A stretch of DNA of 64,000 bases, taken from NCBI GenBank assembly GCA_032718475.1, contig JAUCBJ010000045.1, positions 1 through 64,000 on the forward strand, in the 5' to 3' direction. The translations under genes were made by a program, and so were the position numbers. The stretch's first letter is position 1, and every line of letters begins with the position of its first letter. This document shows, in pieces, positions 20,806-32,509 of the stretch. Below the pieces are notes generated by a model, which saw only the letters and a list, made by a program, of their open reading frames with translations, had not been told where the DNA came from and made no database searches. This stretch comes from Nemertoderma westbladi (lineage: Eukaryota; Xenacoelomorpha; Nemertodermatida; Nemertodermatidae).

Positions 20806-20827
20806 CTGAATCAGAATCAAGAAAAAA
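20806..20827 (-). promoter_or_regulatory. 3' splice site of the LamG exon
   Basis: On the minus strand TTTTTTCTTGATTCTGATTC is followed by AG, a pyrimidine-rich tract directly before the open frame. It decides the exon start at 20805. Confidence 0.65.
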
Positions 20828-20957
20828 TATAAATGTATTGAAATGATTTAGTAATCTAATTTATACTGAGAGCGAGAGCATCCATGACCCATATACAAAC
20901 TACAGTAGACTAGCTTATTAATACCTATATATATAATACCTAAACATTTTATAAATA

Positions 20958-22824
20958 ATGCCTTTGGAAACACTTGACCCGTCTTCTGTGAGCCAATCTT
21001 ACCTTCGCAAAGCGTTGACCCATCTTCTGTGAGCCAATATTACCTTCGCAAATCTGAGACTCGCCTTCTTTGAGCCAATATTACCTTCGCAAACCGTTGA
21101 CCATTCTTCTGTGAGCCAATATTACCTTCGCAAACCGTTGGCCATCTTCTGTGAGCCAATATTACTTTCGCAAACCTTTGACCCGTCTTCTGTGAGCCAA
21201 TATTACCTTCGCAAACCTTTGACCCGTCTTCTGTGAGCCAATATTACCTTCGCAAACCTTTGACCCGTCTTCTGTGAGCCAATATTACCTCCGCAAACCT
21301 TTGAACCGTCTTCTGTGAGCCAATATTACCTTCGCAAACCGTTGACCCTTCTTATGTGAGCCAATATTACCTTCGCAAATCTAAGACTCGCCTTCTTTAA
21401 GCCAATATTACCTTCGCAAACCGTCGACCCTTCTTCTGTGAGCCAAAATTACCTTCGCAAAGCGTTGACCCGTCTCTTCTGTGAGCCAATATTACCTTCG
21501 CAAACCGTTGACCCATCTTCTGTGAGCCAATATTACCTTCGCAAACCGTTGACCCGTCTTCTGTGAGCCAATATTACCTTCGCAAACCTTTGACCCGTCT
21601 TCTGTGAGCCAATCTTACCTTCGCGAACCTTTGACCCGTCTTCTGTGAGCCAATATTACATTCGCAAACCTTTGACCCGTCTTCTGTGAGCCAATCTTAC
21701 CTTCGCAAACCTTTGACCCGTCTTCTGTGAGCCAATATTACATTTGCAAACCTTTGACCCGTCTTCTGTGAGCCAATATAACCTTCGCAAATCTTAGACT
21801 CGCCTTCTGTGAGCCAATATTACCTTCGCAAACCGTTGACCCATCTTCTGTGAGCCAATCTTACCTTCGGAAATCGTTGACCCATCTTCTGTGAGCCAAT
21901 ATTACTTTCGCAAATCTTACACTCGCCTTCTGTGAGCCAATATTACCTTCGCAAATCTTAGACTCGCCTTCTGTGAGCCAATATTACCTTCGCAAACCGC
22001 TGATCCATCTTCTCTGAGCCAATATTACCTTCGTAAATCTTAGACTCGCCTTCTGTGAGCCAATATTACCTTCGCAAATCTTAGACTCACATTCTGTGAG
22101 CCAATGTTACCTTCGCAAACCGTTGACCCACTTCAGTGAGCTAATATTACATTGGCAAACCGTTGACCCGCCTCCTGTGAGCCAATCTTACCTTCGCAAA
22201 CAGTTGACCCATCTTCTGTGAGCCAATATTACCTTCGCAAACCGTTGACCCACTTCAGTGAGCTAATATTACCTTCACAAACCTTTGACCCATCTTCTGT
22301 GAGCCAATCTTACCTTCGCAAACCTTTGACCAATCTTCTGTGAGCCAATCTTACCTTCGCAAACCGTTGACCCATCTTCTGTGAGCCAATATTACCTTCG
22401 CAAACCGTTGACCCGCCTTCAGTGAGCCAATATTACCTTCGCAATCCGTTGACCCGCCTTCTGTGAGTCAATATTACTTTCGCAAATCTTAGACCCGCCT
22501 TCTGTGAGCCAATCTTACCTTCACAAACCGTTGACCCGCCTTCTGTGAGCCAATCTTACCTTCGCAAACCGTTGACCCGTCTTCTGTGAGCCAATATTAC
22601 CTTCTCAAACCGTTGACCCGCCTTCTGTAAGCCAATCTTACCATCGCAAACCGTTGACCCATCTTCTGTGAGCCAATATTACCTTCGCAAACCGTTAACC
22701 CGTCTTCTTTGAGCCAATCTTTCCTTCGCAAACCGTTGACCCGCCTTCTGTGAGCCAATCTTACCTTCGCAAACCGTTGACCCACTTCAGTGAGCTAATA
22801 TTACCTTCGCAAACCGTTGACCCG
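20958..22824. repeat. Minisatellite, 41-bp unit, about 45 copies (left part)
   Basis: Consensus unit: GCAAACCGTTGACCCGTCTT, then CTGTGAGCCAATATTACCTT, then C. Variants alternate CCTTTGACCC, CCGTTGACCC or TCTTAGACTC and ATATTACC or ATCTTACC. It lies in what would be the intron upstream of the LamG exon. The same array resumes after the foldback element at 25479. Confidence 0.95.
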
Positions 22825-25474
22825 CACAGTGGGGCTTAACTTGGTTTTTGGCAAAGGTTGGACCCCGTTCATGAAAATAAGTTTTTTGAGCTTAGTTGGT
22901 CCCCTAATGTAAAAATTGACAAAAATTAAAATATTTCATGGGTGGCTTTTTAAATTAATACTATTTAAGTAATTATTTAATACTAATCATATTACTAAAT
23001 TTCAACACTTACTCCCCCAAACAAATTGACAGATTTATTTTGCTCCATTGGTGTCACATTGTACACAAAATAAAAAAATTTAAAATTTCATGGGTGGCTT
23101 TTAATATAATGCTATTTAATTATTTATTTAATACTAAATATTATTACCTTTAACAAAGGATGTTACCCCATTCCTGAAAACAAGTTATTTTGCTCTAATC
23201 ATGTCTCGATGAATAAAATATAAAAAATTAGAAAGTTTCATGGGTGGCTTTTAATATAAATTATATTTAATTATTTATTTAATACTAAATATTATTACCT
23301 TTAACAAAGGATGTTTGGTACCCTATCCCATTCATGAAAACAAGTTTTTTTTGGCTCCAAGCATATCTTGATGATTATAATACAAAAAATTAGAAAGTTT
23401 CATTGGTAATTTTTAATAATACAACTATTTATTTATCCAGTTAATACTAAATATATGTAATTATTTTGATATACTGTACAGTATACTCCATTAAAAACCA
23501 AAAATAGTTCATACATGTTTCGAATTATATTCCTTAACTGCTTGGAGTAGCTAATTTGCGTATCTTGGATGACTTTCTAAAACTTTATACTTCGACCATG
23601 TTTTTCAAGAAAATGTTGCTTGTTCAGAAAATTAACCCAATCTTAGAATGATGTGGCATTTTTCAGGAACGAAATAAACATTTCAGTCCACTAACAACAT
23701 TAGACTATATACATGTATACATTAAGGTATATCAGATAATGGCGCACCATTATCTGCAGTGTGTAAGATTAAGTAAGAAATAAAATTAAATAGTTTATGA
23801 TGTTTTATAAATTTATAATAAGATCGATGTTCTTAAATGTATTTTATATTTAACTTAAGAACCACTTAAAAATGAATGAATGAAAAATATGCCTTAAACT
23901 GAAGCATACTGTATATCTATACCCAAGACTAAGAACAATCATGAACTAATGTAGAATGTAGCTGTTATTTTATATTATAATGTAGTGTAGGTGTGTGCAT
24001 CCATGCATGAATAATGTGAAAGATTATACCTACTGATGTTCTACTAATATATGGTTGGTTCGGTTGGTTTGATTGGTAAGATAAATAAACAATTATATAG
24101 AGAGAGTACACATTGTGTCTTATTACCTACAACAACTCAGTACAGTTGTAGGTAAGACACAATGATTATTGATACAATGTTGCTGACCACCAGTTGAGGA
24201 ATTATATTAATAAAAAAGTAAATAAATACATAGATTATAGATAAAATGTTTGAAAATATGGGATTTTTTATGAAGATTGTGGACTGGTCCATATCTTCCA
24301 ACTGCTGATCTACGCTAGTCCTTCATTGTATAAACAATGAGCTTATATACTATATATATATATATATAAGTAATCATATTTAGTATTAATTGAATAATAA
24401 AATAATTGTAATATTAAACGCCACCCAGGAAACTTTCAAATTTTTTATATTTTATTCATCAAGGCCTGCTTGAAGTCAAAAAACTAGTTTTAATGTATGG
24501 GAAAGAGTACCAATCATCCTTTGTTAAATGTAATAATATTTAGCATTAAATAAATAATTAAATAGCATTTATATTAAAAGCCACCCATGAAACTTTCTAA
24601 TGTTTTATATTTTATTCACCAAGACATGCTTGGAGCCAAACAAACTTTTTTCATGTATGGGATGGGGTAACAAACATCCTTAGTTAAAGGTAATAATATT
24701 TAGTATTAAATAAATAATTAAATAGCATTTATATTAAAAGCCACCCATGAAACTTTCTAATTTTTTATATTTTATTCATCGAGACATGATTAGAGCCAAA
24801 AAACGTGTTTTCAGGAATGGGGTAACATCCTTTGTTAAAGGTAATAATATTTAGCATTAAATAAATAATTAAATAGCATTTATATTAAAAGCCACCCATG
24901 AAACTTTCTAATGTTTTATATTTTATTCACCAAGACATGCTTGGAGCCAAACAAACTTTTTTCATGTATGGGATGGGGTAACAAACATCCTTAGTTAAAG
25001 GTAATAATATTTAGTATTAAATAAATAATTAAATAGCATTTATATTAAAAGCCACCCATGAAACTTTCTAATTTTTTATATTTTATTCATCGAGACATGA
25101 TTAGAGCCAAAAAACGTGTTTTCAGGAATGGGGTAACATCCTTTGTTAAAGGTAATAATATTTAGTATTAAATAAATAATTAAATAGCATTATATTAAAA
25201 GCCACCCATGAAATTTAAAATTTTTTTATTTTTTGTACAATGTGACACCAATGGAGCAAAATAAACCTGTCAATATGTTTGGGGGAGTAAGTGATGAAAT
25301 TTAGTAATATGATTAGTATTAAATAATTACTTAAATAGTATTAATATAAAAAGCCACCCATGAAATATTTTAATTTTTGTGAATTTTTACATTAGGGGAC
25401 CAACTAAGCTCAAAAAACTTATTTTCATGAACGGGGTCCAACCTTTGCCAAAAACCAAGTTAAGCCCCACTGTG
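22825..25474. mobile_element. Foldback DNA element with nested tandem repeats, inserted in the 41-bp array
   Basis: Both ends carry CACAGTGGGGCTTAACTTGG in inverse orientation (22825 and ending 25474). The 4-bp target CCCG is duplicated on each side (22821-22824, 25475-25478). The arms are long and built from tandem 150-180 bp units marked by CATGGGTGGCTTTTAATATA on the left and its complement on the right: about three units left, six right. On the right a two-unit block of about 305 bp is duplicated almost exactly (24584-24889 and 24889-25195). The middle (about 23500-24350) has no long frame, so the element is non-autonomous. Superfamily not assigned. Confidence 0.88.
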
Positions 25475-25478
25475 CCCG

Positions 25479-26057
25479 CCTCCTGTGAGCCAATCTTACC
25501 TTCGCAAACAGTTGAACCATCTTCTGTGAGCCAATATTACCTTCGCAAACCGTTGACCCACTTCAGTGAGCCAATATTACCTTCACAAACCTTTGACCCA
25601 TCTTCTGTAAGCCAATCTTACACCTTCGCAAACCTTTGACCCAACTTCTGTGAGCCAATATTACCCTCGCAAACCTTTGACCCATCTTCTATGAGCCAAT
25701 CTTACCTTCGCAAACAATTGACCCATCTTCTGTCAGCCAATGTTACCTTCGCAAACCGTTGACCATCTTCTGTGAGCCAATCTTACCTTCGCAAACCTTT
25801 GACCCATCTTCTGTGAGCCAATCTTACCTTCGTAAACCTTTGACCCATCTTCTGTGAGCCAATATTACCTTCGTAAATCTTAGACTCGCCTTCTGTGAGC
25901 CAATCTTACCTTCGCAAACCGTTGACCCATCTTCTGTGAGCCAATATTACCTTCGCAAACCGTTGATCCGCCTTCTGTGAGCCAATCTTACCTTCGCAAA
26001 CCGTTGACCCGCCTTCTGTGAGCCAATATTACCTTCGCAAACCGTTGACCCGCCTTC
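25479..26057. repeat. Minisatellite, 41-bp unit, about 14 copies (right part)
   Basis: Same unit and phase as 20958-22824, interrupted by the foldback element. Together they form one array of about 59 units. Confidence 0.95.
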
Positions 26058-26284
26058 ATTCGATTCTAGGTTTCTTTCACTGGTAAATCCGTATAAATGT
26101 TGAAGTAATAAAATTTAATTTCAGAACCATAGTTCGAAGATCAGCTTTATTCATACCACTCATTGCTTAGAAATTTTACAGGATAATATTGTTAATCTGA
26201 CTTAAGTTGTTTAGGTTGAACAAAGTCTACATAGTAAACAACAGTTCCTCCAAAGAATGTGCCTTTGGTATATTATATTAAGAA

Positions 26285-26332
26285 GGGGGAAGTTAGAATC
26301 ACAGCATAAATGCAGTTTATCTAACTTCCCCC
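26285..26332. other. Hairpin within direct repeat copy 1
   Basis: GGGGGAAGTTAGA pairs with TCTAACTTCCCCC around a 22-nt loop. The matching site in copy 2 (29257-29304) forms a longer hairpin. Confidence 0.7.
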
Positions 26333-27154
26333 AAATATCCACTGTTGAATAAAATTGAAGCGATAAGTCCGAAAAGGTGCGAGTTTTTTTAATAAATTGT
26401 GTGGTCCATTTGTTATCTGATCTCTATTTATTGATTAAAATTCATTTAAGATCACACTGTTTTTTTAGAATATTACAACCTTATATTTTATTAATTTACC
26501 CAATCGAACCATTATAAGGACCGGTTATTTGTACATATGTCCCTAATGCGCTCAGTAAGGTCCAAACAACATATTAATATGAAAATAAACTATCTGCAAC
26601 GAAAAGAACCCAATAATACACAATTTGACCTTATTAAAAAAAATTGCACATTTGCACACATATTTGCACAAGTGCACTTTAGCGGATCCTAAAGGTGGTT
26701 CCTATTTAACACATTTATGTCTATCCTCTACCGATCTACGATGGTGCATGATCAAGTGTCAGTCGCTAAAAGTGTAAAAAATCCAATTTAATAAATCGCG
26801 ACATTTGCGATTTTGGACCATATTCATGGACATTTTAAGTCACTTTATAGACATAAAAAGATAAACAAATGTTACGATTATAGTTAGAAATCACTCCAAA
26901 CTACATTTTAACCCAAAAACTAACATTCTAGGATGTATAGAACTTGAAATAATACTGTTTGAATTATCGAAAAAATGTGCACTATTTAAGTGCATTTTGC
27001 ACTAAGTGCATATGCGTCTTTTCCCAAGTTGTATCCTATTTCACACACTACAATCTATCTTCTATCCAATGAAAAAAGTTTCAGATCAAACGGTCCAGTA
27101 GAACCGAAGTTATTGATGTTTTAAAATAGTCACTCGAAAATTTCAAATTCACTT

Positions 27155-27228
27155 GGTCACATAGTGTAGTGGATATCAATCACGTTAATGAAACCTAAGT
27201 TCGCGGGTACGAAATCCAATATTGACCA
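27155..27228 (+). pseudogene. tRNA-like sequence (tRNA-derived repeat head), copy 1
   Basis: A 74-nt stretch has GGTCA at the 5' side pairing with TGACC at the 3' side. It carries an A-box-like TAGTGTAGTGGATATCA (as in animal tRNA-Val) and a B-box-like GCGGGTACGAAATCC. The acceptor is only five base pairs and the anticodon stem does not pair, so it is not a working tRNA. It recurs at 30126-30199. Confidence 0.5.
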
Positions 27229-27605
27229 TTCTTAATTTTTTGTAAAAAAATTATTTTTATTTTTTCACTAAAATCGCTCGAACTTCGGTTCTGGTGGTCC
27301 AAATTCAATAAAATTGGTATATTCTTTGCCGTAATTTTTTTTCTATCTTTTGAGAGGGGGTCATTTTTGGCCCCAAAAAAAAAAATGAAAAAAAGGGCCA
27401 AAATTACGCGATATTTTTCGACCTTTAAAATTCATAATTTTAATTATAAATGTTAAGAAAAAAGATAGCGGAGGTAATTCACTACATTTTAAATGTACTT
27501 TTGGCGCAATACGCTAAATTATAATAGAGTAGCGATTTATTAAAAAAAAAAAAAATTTCGTCCCTTTTTATAAATATTTTATTTCACACGATCGTCTGCG
27601 GCACC

Positions 27606-29045
27606 AGTTGTATAATAGCTACGGCGTTGTAACTAACGCTGAAAGATAGATAATTTAACGCTCTATAAGAATGTTTAAATACGTCTCCCAGACGTTGAGT
27701 AGTTTTCGAGCTAGACGTGTTTCCGCGCAGTGAGTTTGAAACGCGAAATTTTAATATTGGCCCTTATTTTTTCAATATCGTTTGCGCAGCAAAACCAATC
27801 GAATATTTGGATTCCCCGTATCGATATTAACCGTATAAAATGTACCTTAACTATGTAGAGTCAAAAATAAAAAAGTTATTAGTTATAAACATTTTATCAT
27901 TTTCCGGCCCTTTTTGGACCCTTTTGCCAACATATTGTTTGTACCCCCATTCGATAGGATCGTAGCCCCTGTGGTGTTTTATGCATTCCGAAAAAGAATT
28001 GGCGGATTCCTACTAGCGTTGTCGAATTAAAAATTTCGGAAATATAAAATATATAAAAAAGATGAGAAAAAACGGACAAAGTTACGGCCCCTTTTTCCAC
28101 CCGAAATTTTAATAAACATCTTACCCCCATTCGATACGAAGATAGCGCCACTCTTCCCCTTTTAAACTGCGTTACTTTCGTCCCCGTACGATTAATATTA
28201 GCCGAGTTGTAGTGGATCCAGCAAAGTCATTTTGTCCGTTATTCTAACTTTGACGGACAATAGACGGAAAAGTAACTCGGGGACCCCCTATTTTTAAAGC
28301 TGTAAAAATCTAATTTTGAGTCCCTCTTTACGTTTCAACGATAAAAAAAAGTACTTTTGCCCGTGGTTTTTGTAGTTAACATAGAACCTAATGTTAAAAT
28401 CGACAAAAATTGGAACGAAAATTGTCCGTCATGTCCGTCAAACAGATAGAATGAAAAAAGGGCCAAGCTAAGAATCTTAGAATAAGCCCGCCCGTCTCCA
28501 GTTCGAAAATAAAGAAATAATAGTTGCTAGTTTAGGAGTTACCATGGGAAACACTCGTTTTCGGGATAACGTTATAGATCCTCCGGTATTAGGAGCGGCC
28601 GTATTAACCTCACTCACACGGCCGCGATTGTATAAAAGTGAAAATGGTTTCTTCCCACCAAGGCGGACCCATAATGAAGATATACTTTATGAAAGACCAC
28701 GAGGTAAAGGGAAAAGTGATGGAGGGAAGAGGAAAGATATGGGGTATGGGTCGAAAGACATGATGAGGGAAGAAAAGCTGATCTCGTTAATTTTATATTA
28801 CTTGTTATTTTATGTAATATATTTTTGCTCCGACTGAATGCTTGCTCTATAGTCTATATACTGGTTACCCATGAATATTAATATATACTACATTATCGTT
28901 TGTACATAATACGAAGTCTGTAAGTTATAGTTACTGAAACATTTCAGCTCTGAAATTATAATATATGAATCAAGGCTGTCTTTGTTACGATCTACATAGA
29001 ATAGATATGGTTATTGAAACCGTTATATTATGACGATGGATCATA
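27606..29045. other. Unique spacer between the two direct repeats
   Basis: No recognised family. Frames at 27897-28151 (-) and 28544-28837 (+) are the only ones of note. Confidence 0.4.
28544..28837 (+). CDS. Possible small protein with a C-terminal membrane segment
   Basis: A 97-codon frame starts at ATG in a strong Kozak context (ACCATGG). It is basic and polar in the middle (PRGKGKSDGGKRKDMG) and ends in a hydrophobic stretch (LISLILYYLLFYVIYF) that could anchor in a membrane. No family recognised, no evidence of splicing or expression. It could easily be chance. Confidence 0.22.
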   Translation: MGNTRFRDNVIDPPVLGAAVLTSLTRPRLYKSENGFFPPRRTHNEDILYERPRGKGKSDGGKRKDMGYGSKDMMREEKLISLILYYLLFYVIYFCSD

Positions 29046-29256
29046 GGATTCTTTCACTGGTAAATCCCTATAGATGTTGAAGTAATAAAACTTAATTCCA
29101 GAACCATAGTTCGAAGGTCTGCATTTTATACCACTCATAGCTTAGAAATGGTACAATGTATTGTCAATCTGAGTGAAGTCGTATAGGTTCAACGAACCCT
29201 GCGTAGTAAACAAAAGGTCCTCCAAAGCGAGTGCCTTTGGTAAATTATATCTTGAA

Positions 29257-29304
29257 GGGGGAAGTTAGATTCACTGCATAAATGCAGTTCATCTAACTTC
29301 CCCC
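29257..29304. other. 48-nt near-perfect palindrome in copy 2
   Basis: GGGGGAAGTTAGAT pairs with ATCTAACTTCCCCC and the interior ACTGCAT pairs with ATGCAGT, leaving a 2x2 internal loop and a 2-nt turn. Confidence 0.75.
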
Positions 29305-30125
29305 AAATATCCACTATTGAATAAATTTGAAAGGATATTATTAAGTCCAAAATTGTGAGAGGTTTTAATTGTGTGGTCCAATTGTTATTTGATCTCTATT
29401 TATTGTTTAAAGTGCATTTAATATCATACTGGTTTTTTTAGAATATTATAACCTTATATTTTATTAATTTACCCAATCGAACCCTTATATGGACCAGTTA
29501 TTCGTACACATGTCCCTAATGCGCTCAGTAAGGTCCAAACAACATATTAATATGAAAATAAAGTATCTGCAACGAAAAGAACCCAGTACTATACTATTTG
29601 ATCTCATTAAAAATTTGCACTTTTGCACACTTATTTGCACAAGTGCACTTTAGCAGATCCTAATGGTGGATCTTATTTAACAAACTTATGTTTATCCTCT
29701 ACCGATCTACGATAGTGTATGATCAAGTGTCTGTTGCTAAAAGTGTAAAAAATCCAATTTAAAAAATCTCAACATTAGCGATTTTGGACCATATTCATGG
29801 ACGTTTTATGTCACTTTATAGACATAAAAAGTTAAACAAATGTTACGATTATAGTTAGAAATCACTCCAAACTACATTTTAACCCAAAAACTAACATTCT
29901 AGGATGTATAGAACTTGAAATAATACTGTTTGAATTATCGAAAAAATGTGCACTATTTAAGTGCATTTTGCACTAAGTGCATATGCGTCTTTTCCCAAGT
30001 TGTATCCTATTTCACACACTACAATCTATCTTCTATCCAATGAAAAAAGTTTCAGATCAAACGGTCCAGTAGAACCGAAGTTATTGATGTTTTAAAATAG
30101 TCACTCGAAAATTTCAAATTCACTT

Positions 30126-30199
30126 GGTCACATAGTGTAGTGGATATCAATCACGTTAATGAAACCTAAGTTCGCGGGTACGAAATCCAATATTGACCA
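30126..30199 (+). pseudogene. tRNA-like sequence, copy 2
   Basis: Same block as 27155-27228, carried within the second direct repeat. Confidence 0.5.
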
Positions 30200-30602
30200 T
30201 TCTTAATTTTTTGTAAAAAAATTATTTTTATTTTTTCACTAAAATCGCTCTAACTTCGGTTCTGGTGGTCCAAATTCAATAAAATTGGTATATTCTTTGC
30301 CGTAATTTTTTTTCTATCTTTTGAGAGGGGGTCATTTTTGGCCCCAAAAAAAAAATGAAAAAAAGGGCCAAAATTACGCGATATTTTTCGACCTTTAAAA
30401 TTCATAATTTTAATTATAAATGTTAAGAAAAAAGATAGCGGAGGTAATTCACTACATTTTAAATGTACTTTTGGCGCAATACGCTAAATTATAATAGAGT
30501 AGCGATTTATTAAAAAAAAAAAATTTTCGTCCCTTTTTATAAATATTTTATTTCACACGATCGTCTGCGGCACCAGTTGTATAATAGCTACGGCGTTGTA
30601 AC

Positions 30603-31785
30603 TGTTTTTAAAGACTTTTAAAGCTTTTAAAGACCTTTGACAGTTTAACCTGCCAAAATTAGAATGTCCTTTGGATGATAGATAGTCTTTAGCCTATGAC
30701 GAGTATTTGATACACTACATTAGCCGAAGCCAGTCTATGCGCAATCATTCACCCGTTGGATATACCCGGGAGACTGAGTTCGGGGCTTAATGATTGATGG
30801 TGTAAGCCTACTGTATTATTCGACTGATCGTAATATATAATCTCTGACAAATATTATTCACTTTCGGGAAATATTAACAGTTCCTTTAGGACGTGGCGCT
30901 CTAAATATATAAACAGAGTTATGACTTAAACCAGACACAACGAAAAGGCTATAGATTCACGTATATGGCGCATTCTTTAGGAGATGCTTTGTTATCAGTT
31001 ACACTCATACACAATGCTGCACAATACTGCACACTAATCTGCCGACCTTCACTAAATTTGGTCACGTATAAAGAGAGCAACAGACAATTTATGTTGGGCA
31101 TATGAAATAGCATTAGATTCACTTCAAACCACTCAACATACATAGGTCGCAATCGTTTATCTGTAACCGGTCTCTCTAACCTTTAGTATATCAAGAAGGT
31201 GGGGTGTCTGACTATTGATCAGTATTCCGATATAATAATTCATCAACAATATAATGAATAACCGACAGTAAAAGCAGTAATATTAATGTATAAATGATTA
31301 TTAAGTGAATGAGTTAACTTGTGTAACTCGTGATAACAGATATACGTTCTATAATTGAGCCTACTAATGTAAGACTAAAGACTGAAAACACGGAGGTGCC
31401 AAAAGCCGGTTCTTAGGCTCTGGGCAAAAACATAACACTGAACTACTGAGTTTCTGTATACACCTCCAACACAGAGACAAAAAACGCTCTGATTGGTCAA
31501 CCGAACAACGAGAGAACAAAGAAACAAAGAAACGTCGACGTGGCAATATCAGCTGTTAGCCGTCGTCATGGTAGCGACACTGTTTTCAAGAGTATCTAGC
31601 TTATCGCGTCACGAGATTGCGGATTATGTCCTCTAAAGTATAAATACAGTACAAATACATAAGAAATGACTTTTATGTCCTCTAAAACACCAGTACAGCA
31701 AGGACACGGCCTTTTTATGCCTGGCAAACCAACTACAGAGTACTTTAAGGGAAAATAACCGGTTAATGACGCAAAAGCTTTTACA
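30603..31785 (-). repeat. 3' LTR of element B
   Basis: About 1183 bp, with TGT and ACA ends. At the start two extra TTTTAAAGAC-like units are present relative to the 57627 copy. The inner boundary is shared with element A: CCGCTCCCAGAAAATGGGAT follows, a weakly purine-rich tract on the coding strand. The small frames inside are not genes. Confidence 0.85.
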
Positions 31786-32509
31786 CCGCTCCCAGAAAAT
31801 GGGATTTAAGTCTATAAAATATAACAAATCATAGTTTCTAAAATATAAAAATACTCTAAACAGTTAGTCTTTCTTACGCAGACGGCGTTTACGCAGTTTT
31901 TTGAGGCTAGCAAGAGTCCTTTTCTCTTTGGGGCGAGCCACTTTACTAGGAGGGCTATAAATCCTGAGTGAAGGGTGCAATATGATTGCATCAGAAGGTG
32001 TAGGATTATGGTCGGGGTATCCGCCGTTTCGATATGCTTCTCCTCGAGCTGATTTTCCTCCGCTCGTAGCTGGATACATTCATCCAAAAACTCTCGCAGA
32101 GAATGGGGTTGTCTAAGTTCGATATCTTCTTAGAGATTCTGGATTTCACAATCGAACTGAGATAAAGACAATTCGTTTATCGCTTGGACTTGCTGTTACA
32201 ACTTACGTTTATCTGAACAAACGCAGGTTTCCTTTCTGATCTTTGTAGAATAGCGTTTAACTCGTTTGGTACAACGTTCTCCGCCACTTTGGTGACAGGT
32301 TATATCGTGTTAAGCCGGGACGATGGTAAGGGTTAAACGGCGATATTAAATGTCCGCGTCCCAATCCGGCTAGGTAGAATGGGCTAGTATCTAGGAAGCC
32401 CACAACTGGGGTGCCACCGACTAATTGTTCAGGTAACACTAGATCTTTGAGCAGTGAGTACAGCTCGGGAGGATCCGTCATACTAATAGGATCAAGAATC
32501 TGAAGTCTC
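31786..32509 (-). pseudogene. Element B ORF2, distal part, split off by element A
   Basis: At 31864-32079 a minus-strand frame ends in the basic tail KVARPKEKRTLASLKKLRKR, nearly identical to the tail of element A's ORF2. At 32257-32481 another frame (DPPELYSLLKDLVLPEQLVG) continues the frame of 44582-45030 across the site of A's insertion. Between these two parts the frame is broken by indels or stops. This is therefore the C-terminal half of B's ORF2, separated by 12 kb from its N-terminal half. Confidence 0.75.
32505..32509. repeat. Target-site duplication of element A, left
   Basis: GTCTC directly before the LTR start; matched by GTCTC at 44577-44581. Five bp is usual for BEL/Pao integration. 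Confidence 0.9.

Larger units (their letters stand above)
26064..27605. repeat. 1.55-kb direct repeat, copy 1
   Basis: Aligns to 29046-30602 from CTTTCACTGGTAAATCC to CGGCGTTGTAAC. The first half (to about 26830) differs at many sites; the second half is nearly identical apart from a few bases. It has no coding frame of note and contains a hairpin and a tRNA-like block. Copy 1 ends where copy 2 is interrupted by element B, so the true repeat may be longer. Confidence 0.92.
29046..30602. repeat. 1.55-kb direct repeat, copy 2, cut by element B
   Basis: Second copy of 26064-27605. It stops at GTTGTAAC exactly where the BEL/Pao LTR begins. In copy 1 the same sequence continues (GTAACTAACGCTGAAAG), so element B landed inside this copy, with GTAAC as the probable duplicated target. 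Confidence 0.92.

Noticed and set aside
20958-26057. 41-bp repeats that could look like a CRISPR array
   Set aside because: Units follow each other directly with no unique spacers, there are no cas genes, and all surrounding genes are animal-type.
27155-27228. Functional tRNA-Val-like gene (also 30126-30199)
   Set aside because: Only five acceptor pairs, no anticodon stem, and both copies sit within a larger repeat.
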